A stretch of 64,000 nt of DNA, taken from the NCBI GenBank assembly GCA_035456405.1, contig DATIDG010000049.1:189206-253205 (forward strand), read 5' to 3'. Below, piece after piece: positions 7,496 to 15,808 of the stretch. Positions within the stretch are counted from its first letter, which is position 1, and the number at the start of each line of letters is the position of its first letter. Made by a program: the position numbers and the translations under genes. Source of the DNA: JAGVSZ01 sp035456405. GTDB taxonomy: Bacteria; Pseudomonadota; Gammaproteobacteria; Burkholderiales; SG8-39. A model generated the notes under the pieces. That model worked only from the letters and a program-made list of their open reading frames with translations. It searched no databases and was not told the DNA's origin.

Positions 7496-8167
7496 ATGAA
7501 CATTCTGGCCATCGAAACCGCCACGGAAGTGCTCTCGCTCGCCGTCGGCACCGGCGCCGAGGTGCACGAGACGACGATCGCGGCCGGTCAGCGGCAGGCC
7601 GAGCTCATTCTGGCGCAGATCGACGCGCTGCTCGCGCGCGCCGGCCTCGGCGTGCGCGACCTGGACGGCGTCGCGTACGGCGCGGGCCCGGGCTCGTTCA
7701 CCGGCCTGCGGATCGCATGCGGCGTTGCGCAGGGCATCGCCGCGGCGCGCGGCATCCCGGTGCTCGGCGTGAGCACGCTCGCCGCGCTCGCGGAAGGCTG
7801 CGGCGCGGCGCGGGTGATCGCGTGCCTCGATGCGCGGATGGGCGAGGTGTATCATGCCGCCTTCGAAAAGCGGAACGGCGCGTTGCACGAAGTCATCCCT
7901 GCGGGGCTCCATCGCCCCGCGTCCGTTCCGCTTCCCCCGGGCGACGGCTGGACCGGCTGCGGCCAGGGCTTTGCGGCCCACCGCGAGGCTCTCGCTGCGC
8001 GCCTTGGCGCCCGCCTCGCCGCGGTGCGGCCGGACGCCGCGCCGTCGGCGGCGGCGATCTTGCGATTGGCCGCGCCGCGTTTCGCGGCGGGCGAGGGCGG
8101 CGATGCCGCGACCGCAGCGCCGGTCTATCTGCGCGAGCGCGTCGCGCTGAAGACGAGCGAGCGGTGA
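7496..8167 (+). CDS. tsaB: tRNA threonylcarbamoyladenosine biosynthesis protein TsaB
   Basis: A 223-aa ASKHA-fold protein that partners TsaD and TsaE in t6A37 modification of ANN-decoding tRNAs. The N-terminus MNILAIETATEVLSLAV is the ATPase phosphate-1-like strand, and AYGAGPGSFTGLRI (about 60-73) is the family signature. TsaB is catalytically inactive and acts as the scaffold for TsaD. The stop overlaps the GTG of rimI (GTGA), the conserved tsaB-rimI arrangement. Confidence 0.95.
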   Translation: MNILAIETATEVLSLAVGTGAEVHETTIAAGQRQAELILAQIDALLARAGLGVRDLDGVAYGAGPGSFTGLRIACGVAQGIAAARGIPVLGVSTLAALAEGCGAARVIACLDARMGEVYHAAFEKRNGALHEVIPAGLHRPASVPLPPGDGWTGCGQGFAAHREALAARLGARLAAVRPDAAPSAAAILRLAAPRFAAGEGGDAATAAPVYLRERVALKTSER

Positions 8168-8625
8168 GCGCAGTCCTGCGTCCCGAGCCGCGGATCAGGC
8201 CGCTCGCCGAGCGGGACCTCGACGCGGTCGTGGCGATCGAGCGCGACATCTACGAGTTCCCATGGTCGCTCGGCAATTTCCGCGACTCGCTTGCGGCCGG
8301 ATACAGCTGCTGGGCTTATCGTTCCGCCGACGGCCTTTTCGGCTACGCGGTGATGATGATCGGCGCGGGCGAGGCACATCTCCTCAACCTGAGCATCGCC
8401 GCGGCGTGCCAGCGGCGCGGCTACGGCAAGCAGCTGCTGGAGCACCTGATGGAGGTCGCGCGCAGCTACGGCGCGCGAGCGCTCCTCCTGGAAGTGCGTC
8501 CGTCGAACGAGGGTGCGCGCGGGCTCTACGCCGGGTACGGCTTCGAGCAGGTCGGCGTGCGCCGCGGCTACTACCCGGCGCGGGACGGGCGCGAAGACGC
8601 GTTGCTGCTGACGTATCGACTGTGA
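8164..8625 (+). CDS. rimI: Ribosomal-protein-alanine N-acetyltransferase RimI
   Basis: A 153-aa GNAT acetyltransferase, normal RimI length, acetylating the N-terminal Ala of ribosomal protein S18. It has the N-terminal YEFPWSLGNF segment characteristic of RimI (PW), the acetyl-CoA pyrophosphate loop QRRGYGKQLL, and the C-terminal GLYAGYGFEQVGVRRGYYP motif with the conserved Tyr pair. The GTG at 8164 overlaps the tsaB stop. The next gene (uracil-DNA glycosylase) follows 10 bases after its stop, consistent with one transcript. Confidence 0.95.
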   Translation: MSAVLRPEPRIRPLAERDLDAVVAIERDIYEFPWSLGNFRDSLAAGYSCWAYRSADGLFGYAVMMIGAGEAHLLNLSIAAACQRRGYGKQLLEHLMEVARSYGARALLLEVRPSNEGARGLYAGYGFEQVGVRRGYYPARDGREDALLLTYRL

Positions 8626-8635
8626 CCGGGCGATC

Positions 8636-9445
8636 GTGAGCGCGAGACGCGAGCGCATCCTGGCGGAGATCGGCATCGGCCCGCGCTGGCGGTTGCGGCG
8701 GACGCAGCCCGCCGGAGAGCCGCAAATGGGTGGTTGGCAGTCGGCAGCAGACCCGGCCCCCGTCGCCGGCGCTCCGCATCCCCATCCGCAATCCGGCAGC
8801 TTGCAACGCCCGACTGGCGCAGGCAACGCCGCCTTCGATCTCCACGACCGCGCCGCCCGCATCGCGACGATGAGCTGGCCCGAGCTGAAGTCGCAGGTCG
8901 CGGCCTGCACGGCCTGCCAGCTCTGCAAGACGCGAACGAACACGGTGTTCGGCGTCGGCGACGAGCGGGCCGAGTGGATGATCGTCGGCGAGGCGCCCGG
9001 CGCGGAGGAGGATGCGCGCGGCGAGCCGTTCGTCGGGCAGGCGGGACGGCTGCTCGACAACATGCTCGCCGCGGTCGGGCTCGAGCGCGGCGCGAACGTC
9101 TATATCGCGAACGTGCTCAAGTGCCGGCCGCCGGGCAACCGCAACCCCGAGCCGTTCGAGGTCGAGCAGTGCAGCCCGCACCTCGTCCGGCAGCTGACGC
9201 TGATCCGGCCGAAGCTCATCCTCGCGCTGGGCCGGTTCGCGGCGCAGACGCTCCTGTCCACGGACGCGAGCATCGCCAGCCTGCGCGGCAGGCTGTTCCA
9301 GTACCAAGGCGTGCCGTTGATTGTCAGCTACCATCCGGCTTATCTGCTGCGCAACCTGCTGGACAAATCGAAGGCATGGGAAGACCTGTGCTTCGCGCGC
9401 GCGACCATGCAGGGATTGAAGGCGTCGGTCGCGCCTTCATCTTGA
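8636..9445 (+). CDS. Family 4-type uracil-DNA glycosylase with [4Fe-4S] cluster
   Basis: A 269-aa base-excision repair enzyme removing uracil from DNA. Four cluster cysteines are in the family-4 spacing: Cys91 and Cys94 (CTACQLCKTR), Cys163 and Cys179. Motif A is GEAPGAEEDARGEPFVGQAG (about 118-137), and motif B is SYHPAYLLR near the C-terminus. The first 80 or so residues are an Ala/Pro/Gly-rich, probably disordered extension not needed for the fold; family members are often about 200 aa, so a later start or a real linker are both possible. The GTG at 8636 follows the rimI stop by 10 bases. Confidence 0.92.
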   Translation: MSARRERILAEIGIGPRWRLRRTQPAGEPQMGGWQSAADPAPVAGAPHPHPQSGSLQRPTGAGNAAFDLHDRAARIATMSWPELKSQVAACTACQLCKTRTNTVFGVGDERAEWMIVGEAPGAEEDARGEPFVGQAGRLLDNMLAAVGLERGANVYIANVLKCRPPGNRNPEPFEVEQCSPHLVRQLTLIRPKLILALGRFAAQTLLSTDASIASLRGRLFQYQGVPLIVSYHPAYLLRNLLDKSKAWEDLCFARATMQGLKASVAPSS

Positions 9446-9479
9446 CCCCCGGCGTCAATCCTGAAGGAGGACAACGACC

Positions 9480-10076
9480 ATGAGAAGGCTCTGGGCTGTG
9501 ATCATGGCGGGCGTGGCGCTCGCGCTCGGCGGCTGCGGCTACAACGACATCCAGCGCGCTGACGAGGGCGTGAACGCCGCCTGGTCGGAAGTCGTGAACC
9601 AGTATCAGCGCCGGGCGGACCTGATCCCGAACCTGGTGGAGACGGTTAAAGGCTTCGCCCAGCAGGAGAAGGACGTCCTCACCCAGGTGACGGAGGCGCG
9701 CTCGCGCGTCGGCCAGGTGAAGGTGACCCCGGAGATGCTGAACGATCCGGCCGCGTTGCAGCGGTTCCAGCAGGCCCAGGGCGACCTGTCGAGCGCGCTA
9801 TCGCGCCTCCTGGTGGTGGTGGAACGGTACCCGGAGCTCAAGTCGGACAAGAACTTCCTCGAGCTGCAGGCCCAGCTCGAAGGCACCGAGAACCGCATCG
9901 GGGTGGCCCGCAACCGGTACATCAAGGCGGTGCAGGAGTACAACGTGCTGGTGCGCGAGTTCCCGGTGAACCTCACCGCGATGGTCTTCGGCTACAAGAC
10001 CAAGGCCAACTTCACCGTCGAGAACGAGCGCGCGATCCAGACCGCGCCGAAGGTCGACTTCGGCGGGAAGAAGTAA
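9480..10076 (+). CDS. LemA family lipoprotein
   Basis: A 198-aa LemA protein. The N-terminal lipobox ALGGC (Cys19) predicts lipidation, and the rest is a long helical bundle with the hallmark segments NQYQRRADLIPNLVETVKGF and FPVNLTAMVFGYK. A strong ribosome site, GAAGGAGG, lies at about 9463-9470 upstream of the ATG at 9480. Two TPM-domain genes follow, a widely conserved pairing. LemA function is not settled; suggested roles are in envelope stress or membrane-protein quality control. Confidence 0.93.
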   Translation: MRRLWAVIMAGVALALGGCGYNDIQRADEGVNAAWSEVVNQYQRRADLIPNLVETVKGFAQQEKDVLTQVTEARSRVGQVKVTPEMLNDPAALQRFQQAQGDLSSALSRLLVVVERYPELKSDKNFLELQAQLEGTENRIGVARNRYIKAVQEYNVLVREFPVNLTAMVFGYKTKANFTVENERAIQTAPKVDFGGKK

Positions 10077-10158
10077 CCGGCGGCACGCGCGACGCCTGCG
10101 GCCCCCTGCGGGCCGGCAGGCGCCGCGGTCGGCCGCAGCACGCTCTACTCGAGGCGCT

Positions 10159-11085
10159 GTGCAAGCGACTGCGTTAGTCCGGCGTTCTCTGGCGCTCCTG
10201 GGCGGCGTCCTGCTTCTCCTGTGCGCCGCGTTCGCGGCGGCCCAGAACCTGCAGCCCATCCCCGTGCTGAAGACGCGGGTCACCGACCTCACCGGCACGC
10301 TCAGCGCGCAGCAGGTCGCCGACCTCGAGCGTCGACTCGCGGACTTCGAGGCGCGCAAGGGCAGCCAGATCGCGGTGCTCGTCGTGCCGACGACCGACCC
10401 GGAAGCGATCGACCAGTACTCGATCCGGGTGGCCGAGGCGTGGAAGATCGGGCGCAAGGGTACCGACGACGGCGTCATCCTCGTCGTCGCGAAGAACGAC
10501 CGGAAGCTGCGCCTGGAGGTCGGCTACGGTCTCGAGGGCGCGGTGCCCGACGCATACGCGAAGCGCATCATCCGCGAGGTCATCGCCCCCCGCTTCCAGC
10601 AGGGCGACTTCTACGGCGGGATCGCGGCCGGCACCCAGCAGCTCATGCGTCTCATCGAAGGGGAGAAACTGCCGGCGCCCGCACCGCGCGACGAGCCCCA
10701 GGCGGACTTCGGCGGTAACGCGGGCATGCTCGTCGTCCTTCTCGTCCTCACGATGGTGCTGGGCGGGATCCTGACGGCCATCCTCGGGCGGTTCCTCGGC
10801 TCCGCGGCGACGGGCGGGATGGTCGGGCTCATCGCCTGGACCATCGCAGGCGTGCTGCTCGCAGGGATCGGGGCCGGGCTGCTCGCGTTCGTCTTTTCGC
10901 TCTTCCTCGCCGGATCACGCGGCGGCTTCTCGCACGGCACCCGCGGCCACCAGGGCGGCCGGACGACGGGCGGTTGGACGGGCGGCGGCTGGGGCGGCGG
11001 CGGCGGGTGGTCCGGCGGTGGCGGCTGGTCCGGGGGCGGCGGCGGATTCGGCGGCGGCGGTGCGTCCGGGAGCTGGGGAGACTGA
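10159..11085 (+). CDS. TPM-domain protein (YgcG-like), membrane-anchored with Gly-rich tail
   Basis: A 308-aa envelope protein. Signal peptide at residues 1-28 (LALLGGVLLLLCAAFAAAQ), then an extracytoplasmic TPM domain (about 35-175: VTDLTGTLSAQQ, GSQIAVLVVPTT, LEVGYGLEGAVPDAYA). Hydrophobic helices around 185-210 and 215-250 follow, then a low-complexity Gly/Trp/Ser tail of about 50 residues. The start is GTG at 10159. It pairs with the LemA gene upstream and a second TPM gene 3 bases downstream. TPM domains (TLP18.3, Psb32, MOLO-1) are linked to photosystem repair in plants and to unknown envelope roles in bacteria. Confidence 0.9.
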   Translation: MQATALVRRSLALLGGVLLLLCAAFAAAQNLQPIPVLKTRVTDLTGTLSAQQVADLERRLADFEARKGSQIAVLVVPTTDPEAIDQYSIRVAEAWKIGRKGTDDGVILVVAKNDRKLRLEVGYGLEGAVPDAYAKRIIREVIAPRFQQGDFYGGIAAGTQQLMRLIEGEKLPAPAPRDEPQADFGGNAGMLVVLLVLTMVLGGILTAILGRFLGSAATGGMVGLIAWTIAGVLLAGIGAGLLAFVFSLFLAGSRGGFSHGTRGHQGGRTTGGWTGGGWGGGGGWSGGGGWSGGGGGFGGGGASGSWGD

Positions 11086-11087
11086 CG

Positions 11088-11591
11088 GTGGGCCTCGGCC
11101 GCGTGCTTCGCCATCTCTGCTATTACGACTATTGGAACGTGCGCAGCGCGTTTCCGCCCGCCGCGATGGCGGCGATCGAGCGCTCGATCGAGGAGCAGGA
11201 GCGTCGCCACGACGGCGAGCTGCGCTTTGCGGTCGAGGCGTCGCTGCCCTTGAATGACCTGCTCCAGGGCGTATCGCCGCGGGACCGCGCGATCGAGCTG
11301 TTCGGCCGCCTGCGGGTCTGGGACACCGAGCAGAACGCCGGCGTCCTGATCTACGTGCTGCTAGCGGACAAGCGCGTCGAGATCGTCGCCGATCGCGGCA
11401 TTCACAGGAAGGTCGGCGAGACGGCATGGGAAGCGATCTGCGGCAACATGCAGCGCGAGTTTACGGCAGGACGGTTCCAGGCCGGCGCGCTCGCCGGGCT
11501 GCAGGCGGTGAGCGACCTGCTTGCCACGCACTTCCCGCCGCGCGATGAGAACCCCGACGAGCTCGCGAATCAGCCGGTGATTGTCGACTGA
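11088..11591 (+). CDS. Second TPM-domain protein, short, without signal peptide
   Basis: A 167-aa protein starting at the GTG at 11088, three bases after the previous stop. The TPM-like fold is recognisable from AAIERSIEEQERRHDGELRF, GVLIYVLLADKRVEIVADRG and the C-terminal FQAGALAGLQAVSDLLATHF. No signal peptide or membrane helix is visible, unlike the upstream paralogue. Tandem LemA-TPM-TPM sets are recurrent in betaproteobacteria. The short TPM may act on the cytoplasmic face or as a soluble partner. Confidence 0.8.
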   Translation: MGLGRVLRHLCYYDYWNVRSAFPPAAMAAIERSIEEQERRHDGELRFAVEASLPLNDLLQGVSPRDRAIELFGRLRVWDTEQNAGVLIYVLLADKRVEIVADRGIHRKVGETAWEAICGNMQREFTAGRFQAGALAGLQAVSDLLATHFPPRDENPDELANQPVIVD

Positions 11592-11595
11592 CCGC

Positions 11596-11919
11596 TCACC
11601 CTGTCCAGGCGTGCGCCAGCACGTCGAGGCGCAGGTCCTGGGTGAAGGAATCGCCGCCGCGCTCGGCGCTCAGGGTCACCACGTGGACGCCGGGCGCGTC
11701 GAACTTCACGTTGTGGGTGAAGGTCCCGCCGCCGGGCACGTCGGCGCTGGCAATGACCTGGCCGCGGACGTCGCGAAGCGTGCAGCGCACGGCCGCACCC
11801 GCGTCGAGCAGGGCCTGGATCCGGAACGGCTCGCCGACGACGCGCCGATACACTTGCGGATCACGATTCGCGTTGAACTGCAGCCCGTTCAGGCGAACGA
11901 GCTTCACGAGCTTGCTCAT
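11596..11919 (-). CDS. Uncharacterised 107-aa predicted beta-rich protein
   Basis: Unrecognised family. The ATG at 11919 gives 107 residues that alternate like a beta-sandwich: VRLNGLQFNANRDP, a repeated V-x-C-T-L/V-x-V-T-L pattern, Gly-rich turns (VPGGGTFTHNVKF) and a final strand VHVVTLSAERGG. It resembles an Ig-like or carrier-type fold, but I cannot place it. There is no signal peptide. It is convergent with the TPM gene (4 bp between ends) and divergent from the 131-aa helical gene, with a 60-bp intergenic that must carry both promoters. Confidence 0.6.
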   Translation of the reverse strand: MSKLVKLVRLNGLQFNANRDPQVYRRVVGEPFRIQALLDAGAAVRCTLRDVRGQVIASADVPGGGTFTHNVKFDAPGVHVVTLSAERGGDSFTQDLRLDVLAHAWTG

Positions 11920-11978
11920 CGCAGGAGCCTCTTCCGCTAGAATCGGCCCGACATTAGCAAACCCTAATATTGAGCGCA

Positions 11979-12374
11979 ATGCTCCACGAGCGCCTCGACC
12001 GGATCGACCAGGAGCTCTCGACCCTCGAGACCGAAGTCGGCACGCACGAAGCCGACGCACTCGCTGCGCTGCTCGAGCAGGCGATCTCGCTTGTCGCCCG
12101 CACGATGCGGGCGTGGATCGAAGCGGAAGGGAAACTGGCGCCGCCCCCGGACGCCGATGTCCTCGAGGTCTGGAAGGTGCTGGTGAAAGGCGACCCGACC
12201 TGGAACGCCATTCGCGACAACTGCCGCGAGCTCGTCTACTACCGGAACTGCCTCGCGCTCGGTCGCGCGGACGCGCTGCCACCGGTGCCGCAGCGGATGG
12301 CGGTGCGCACAGCCCGCCACATCTTCCTGTACGTGCGCTCGCGCGCGCAGCGCGCCGCCGACGCGAGCCGATGA
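11979..12374 (+). CDS. Uncharacterised 131-aa helical protein
   Basis: Unrecognised. The ATG at 11979 (an in-frame TTG at 11970 is possible) gives a mostly alpha-helical, acidic-then-basic soluble protein. An N-terminal coiled-coil-like stretch (HERLDRIDQELSTLETEV) is followed by ISLVARTMRAWIEAEGKL, a Trp-rich middle (VWKVLVKGDPTWNAI) and RELVYYRNCLALGR. No metal or nucleotide motif is seen. Its stop lies 2 bp before the end of the opposing protease gene. Codon use and base composition match the neighbours, so it is probably a native gene. Confidence 0.6.
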   Translation: MLHERLDRIDQELSTLETEVGTHEADALAALLEQAISLVARTMRAWIEAEGKLAPPPDADVLEVWKVLVKGDPTWNAIRDNCRELVYYRNCLALGRADALPPVPQRMAVRTARHIFLYVRSRAQRAADASR

Positions 12375-12376
12375 GC

Positions 12377-13396
12377 TCAATCCGGCACGCGCTCGGCAGG
12401 CGTGAGCGCGAGCTCGAGCCGCCGCCCGCGCCGGAGGACCGATACGGTCGCGCGCCGCCCGATGCGGTCCGCGCCGAGCTGGCGGTGCAGGTCGTCGATG
12501 CCGCCCACCCGGACGCCGTCGAACGCGACGATGAGATCGCCCGGCTCGAGGCCGGCCCGTGCCGCCGGGCCGTCGCGCGCGAGCGACTCGACGCGCACTG
12601 CGCGGTCGCCGTCGAGCGCGTGGTGGCGGACGAGGCGTCGCATGAGCGGCACATTCGCGCCGGCGAGGCCCAGGTAGCCCCGCCGCACGCGGCCGTGGCG
12701 AAGCAGCTCCATGATCACCCACTGCGCCGTGTCGATGGCGGTGGCGAAGCAGATGCCCTGCGCCATCGGGATGATCGCGGTGTTGACGCCGATGACGCGG
12801 CCGCCCGCGTCGACGAGCGGCCCGCCCGAGTTGCCGGGGTTGAGAGCCGCGTCAGTCTGGATCACGTCGTCGATCAGCCGCCCGGTGGTGGCGCGGAGGC
12901 TGCGGCCGAGCGCGCTCACCACGCCGGCGGTCACCGAGTGCTGGAAGCCGTACGGGTTGCCGATGGCGATTGCGAGCTGCCCGACGCGCACGTTGCGCGA
13001 GCGTCCGAGCGGTGCGGTGGCGAGCCCGCCAGCGCCGACGCGGATCACCGCGATGTCGGTGTCCGGATCGTCGCCGATGAGGTCCGCGTCGTAGGCGGCG
13101 CCGTCCGCGAACGTGGCCTTGACTCCGCGCGCGCCGTGAACGACGTGGCTGTTGGTCACCAGCAGCCCGTCGGGGGTGAACGCGAACGCCGAACCGCTCC
13201 CGCGCCGCGCACCGCCACGCCGCGATTGCGGCTGCTCGACGTCGAGGTGAGCCACGGCGGGGCCGACCCGCTCGGCCGCCGCGACCACGGCCCGCGAATA
13301 GGCGTCGAGGAGATCGCCGTCGGCGTCGCCAGGGGGCGCACCTGGCGCGGCGGAGCCGCCGGTCTCGTCGAGAACGAACTGCGGAAATGCGCCCAT
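12377..13396 (-). CDS. S1C (HtrA/Deg-like) serine protease with one PDZ domain, no export signal
   Basis: A 339-aa trypsin-fold protease. Catalytic triad: His84 in TNSHVV, Asp114 in DTDIAV, Ser190 in NPGNSGGPL. A single PDZ domain follows at about 245-330 (ARAGLEPGDLIVAFDGVRV). Usual DegP/DegS proteins have a signal peptide or membrane anchor, but residues 1-60 here are polar and show neither, so the protein should be cytoplasmic. Alternative upstream starts are not evident. The substrate is unknown. It is divergent from the HDAC-like gene, with about 85 bp between the starts. Confidence 0.88.
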   Translation of the reverse strand: MGAFPQFVLDETGGSAAPGAPPGDADGDLLDAYSRAVVAAAERVGPAVAHLDVEQPQSRRGGARRGSGSAFAFTPDGLLVTNSHVVHGARGVKATFADGAAYDADLIGDDPDTDIAVIRVGAGGLATAPLGRSRNVRVGQLAIAIGNPYGFQHSVTAGVVSALGRSLRATTGRLIDDVIQTDAALNPGNSGGPLVDAGGRVIGVNTAIIPMAQGICFATAIDTAQWVIMELLRHGRVRRGYLGLAGANVPLMRRLVRHHALDGDRAVRVESLARDGPAARAGLEPGDLIVAFDGVRVGGIDDLHRQLGADRIGRRATVSVLRRGRRLELALTPAERVPD

Positions 13397-13481
13397 GTCG
13401 GCCTCGGGATCGGTCCTGGTCCTGGCGAGGTTGGGGCGCCGCGCGGGAAGTCAATCGCACCGGCGTCCGGCCGGAACACGC

Positions 13482-14666
13482 ATGGGAGCTAACCCGCCCC
13501 TCGTTCCGGCCGGACGCAGGGCGGTCTTCATCGCCTCGCCGCAGTTCAGGCGGCCGTCGTACGGCAAAAACCATCCGCTCGCGATCCCGCGCGTCGCGCT
13601 CACGCTCGATCTGGTGCGCGCGTTCGGCGCAATCGGGCCTGGCGAGCTGCTGACCGCGCGCAAGGCGGCCGATTTCGAGCTCGAATGGTTCCACGCCCGC
13701 GAGTACGTCGCGGCGATCCGCATGGCCGAGACACTCGGGCGGGTGAAGACCGCGTGGCGGGAGCGCTTCAGGCTGGGCACGCTGGAGAACCCGTTCTTTG
13801 CTCACCTGTTCACGACGCCGGCGACCGCGACGGGGGCGAGCGTTCAGGCGGCCGAGGAGGTCCTCGCCGGCCGCGTTGCGTTCAATCCCGCCGGGGGCAT
13901 GCACCATGCGCGTCCCGGCCATGCGCAGGGGTTCTGCTACTTCAACGACCCCGCGCTCGCCGTGATCCGCCTGCGCCGCGCCGGGGTGCGGGTTCTGTAC
14001 GTCGATCTGGACGCGCATCACGCCGATGCCGTCGAGGACGCCTTCGCGCGCGATCCCGAGGTGCTCACGCTCTCGCTGCACATGGACAGCCGGTATGCGT
14101 ATCCGAATGCGGGCGGCCGCTTCGAGGATTGCGGCACGGCGGAAGGCAGGCACGCGACGATCAACAGTGCGTTGCCGAAGGGCGTGAACGACTCCGAGTA
14201 CCGCCTCGTCTTCGATGCCGCATGGGGGCGCGCAGTCGAGCGGTTCCGCCCGGATGCGGTCGTCCTGCAGGCGGGAACGGATGCGCTCGCAGTCGACCCG
14301 CTCGGCAAATTAGCGCTCTCGACGCAGGGTTTCCTCGCGATCGCGCGCACGATTGTCGACTCGAGCCCGCGCCATCCGGACGGCACGCCGCGCCTCGTCG
14401 CGACCGGCGGCGGCGGCTATCATCCGATTGCGGTGGCGCGCGCGTGGACGGGCCTGTGGGCGGTGCTCTCCGGGCGCGAGCTCGATGCGGCGGTCCCGCC
14501 GGCAGGCGCCGAACTGCTCCGCAGCGTGCTTTGGGAGGGCGGAGAGGACGACGAGCCGGGTCGGCTCTTTGAATCGCTGGCCGACGAGCCGGCCGATGGA
14601 CCGGTGCGCGAGGAGATCCGCGCGCTCGCGCGGCGCATCCCGACGCACCCGTTCTTGTCGCAATGA
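13482..14666 (+). CDS. Histone deacetylase / AcuC-family Zn amidohydrolase
   Basis: A 394-aa class II HDAC-like deacylase. The His-His dyad HH141-142 (GGMHHARPGHAQGFCYFND), the Zn ligands Asp177 and His179 (VDLDAHHADA) and Asp267 (AGTDAL), and the transition-state Tyr313 (GGGYHP) are all present, so it should be active. Bacterial relatives hydrolyse acetylpolyamines or acetyl-lysine (AcuC deacetylates acetyl-CoA synthetase). The start chosen, ATG 13482, keeps the conserved N-terminus (FIASPQFRRPSYGKNHPL). The stop overlaps the ATG of the aldo/keto reductase, so the two are co-translated. Confidence 0.9.
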   Translation: MGANPPLVPAGRRAVFIASPQFRRPSYGKNHPLAIPRVALTLDLVRAFGAIGPGELLTARKAADFELEWFHAREYVAAIRMAETLGRVKTAWRERFRLGTLENPFFAHLFTTPATATGASVQAAEEVLAGRVAFNPAGGMHHARPGHAQGFCYFNDPALAVIRLRRAGVRVLYVDLDAHHADAVEDAFARDPEVLTLSLHMDSRYAYPNAGGRFEDCGTAEGRHATINSALPKGVNDSEYRLVFDAAWGRAVERFRPDAVVLQAGTDALAVDPLGKLALSTQGFLAIARTIVDSSPRHPDGTPRLVATGGGGYHPIAVARAWTGLWAVLSGRELDAAVPPAGAELLRSVLWEGGEDDEPGRLFESLADEPADGPVREEIRALARRIPTHPFLSQ

Positions 14667-15808
14667 GCGCGACGATTCCCGGGCTCGCGACCCGCGCGGC
14701 GACCGAGCGCTACTCGCAGACGTTCGGCTCGGCCTGCGCCGCGGGTCACTTCAGCGACTTCCTGAATCTGCACCTGCGGCTGTCCTCGCTCGGGCTCGGA
14801 ACCTTTCCCGGCGCCGCGACCGACGAGGTCGACGAGGCCTACGCCGCGATCGTTCATCGCGCGGCGCTCGCCGGGATCAACGTGTTCGACACCGCCGCAC
14901 ACTATCGATACGGCCGCTCGGCACGGGCGCTCGGCGAAGGCCTCAGGCGCGCGTTCGCGGGCGGCGTCGCGCGCGAGCAGGTGTACGTGGTGGCGAAGGG
15001 CGGGTTCCTGGCGTTCGACGGCGGCGCGCCGGACGACCTCGACCGCTGGTTCGACGCGCACGTGGTTGCGCGCGGTCTCGGCGGGCGCGACGATCTGGCC
15101 GGCCAGCATTGCCTTTCGGCCGGCTACCTGATCCAGCAGCTCGACGCGGTGCGCGCGGCGACGGGGCTCGAAACGCTCGACGCGTTCCTGCTCGACCAGC
15201 CCGAGGTGCACTACGCCGCGGCCGGCAAGGAGCGGGCGCACCGCAAGATGACCGGGGTCTTCGAGGCGCTCGAGCGGGCGGTGCGCGACGGGCGCATCGG
15301 CTGCTACGGCATCTCGAGCTTCGATGCGTTCCGGGTCGAAACCGATGCGGTTTCGTTCCAGTCGCTCACGTCGTTGCTGGCCCTGGCCGAGAAGGCGGCC
15401 CGGGTCGCGCACGGCAACGATCGCGCCCGGCACGCGCTCCGCATCGTCCAGCTTCCGTTCAACCAGGCGATGACCGAGGGATTCACGCGGTTCTCACAGG
15501 TCACGGGGCAGGGCAACCTCGCCTCGACGGTGCAGGCGGCGCACCAGCTGCGCGTCTACGCGATGGCGAGCCACGTGATGGGGAAGGGCGCTTTCGCGGC
15601 TGCGGCCGCCGGTTCGGTGCGCGCGCGCCTTTCCGGTCTCGCCAACGACGCGCGGCGCGCGCTGCAGTTCGCGCGCTCGACGCCCGGGATCGGGACGGCG
15701 CTCGTGGGCGTGAGCACGCCCGCGCACCTCGACGACGCCCTGGCGGTGGCGCGCACCGCGCCGCTCGAACGGGCAGACTATCTCGCGCTGTTCGAACGTG
15801 CCAGCTAG
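14663..15808 (+). CDS. Aldo/keto reductase family protein
   Basis: A 381-aa TIM-barrel NAD(P)H oxidoreductase. Recognisable elements: SSLGLGTFPG near residue 40, the catalytic Asp and Tyr region NVFDTAAHYRYGRSARALGEGL, the Lys in VVAKGG, and the C-terminal GTALVGVSTPAHLDDAL cofactor-binding segment. It is longer than typical AKRs (about 320-340), with an insertion around 125-160. Substrate unknown; AKRs of this type act on aldehydes or sugars. It overlaps the HDAC-like gene by 4 bp (ATGA). Its TAG shares a CTAG palindrome with the stop of the convergent lplT gene. Confidence 0.88.
   Translation: MSATIPGLATRAATERYSQTFGSACAAGHFSDFLNLHLRLSSLGLGTFPGAATDEVDEAYAAIVHRAALAGINVFDTAAHYRYGRSARALGEGLRRAFAGGVAREQVYVVAKGGFLAFDGGAPDDLDRWFDAHVVARGLGGRDDLAGQHCLSAGYLIQQLDAVRAATGLETLDAFLLDQPEVHYAAAGKERAHRKMTGVFEALERAVRDGRIGCYGISSFDAFRVETDAVSFQSLTSLLALAEKAARVAHGNDRARHALRIVQLPFNQAMTEGFTRFSQVTGQGNLASTVQAAHQLRVYAMASHVMGKGAFAAAAAGSVRARLSGLANDARRALQFARSTPGIGTALVGVSTPAHLDDALAVARTAPLERADYLALFERAS

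Noticed and set aside
10911..11085. Gly/Trp/Ser-rich tract as a separate gene or repeat element
   Set aside because: It is the in-frame low-complexity tail of the TPM-domain protein, a known feature of this family.
11596..11919. SoxZ-like sulfur carrier
   Set aside because: The beta-rich pattern recalled SoxZ, but conserved SoxZ core residues and partners SoxXYAB are absent.
15801..15808. Shared CTAG stop palindrome of the aldo/keto reductase and lplT as a regulatory signal
   Set aside because: A 4-bp overlap of convergent stops is common in compact genomes and needs no special explanation.
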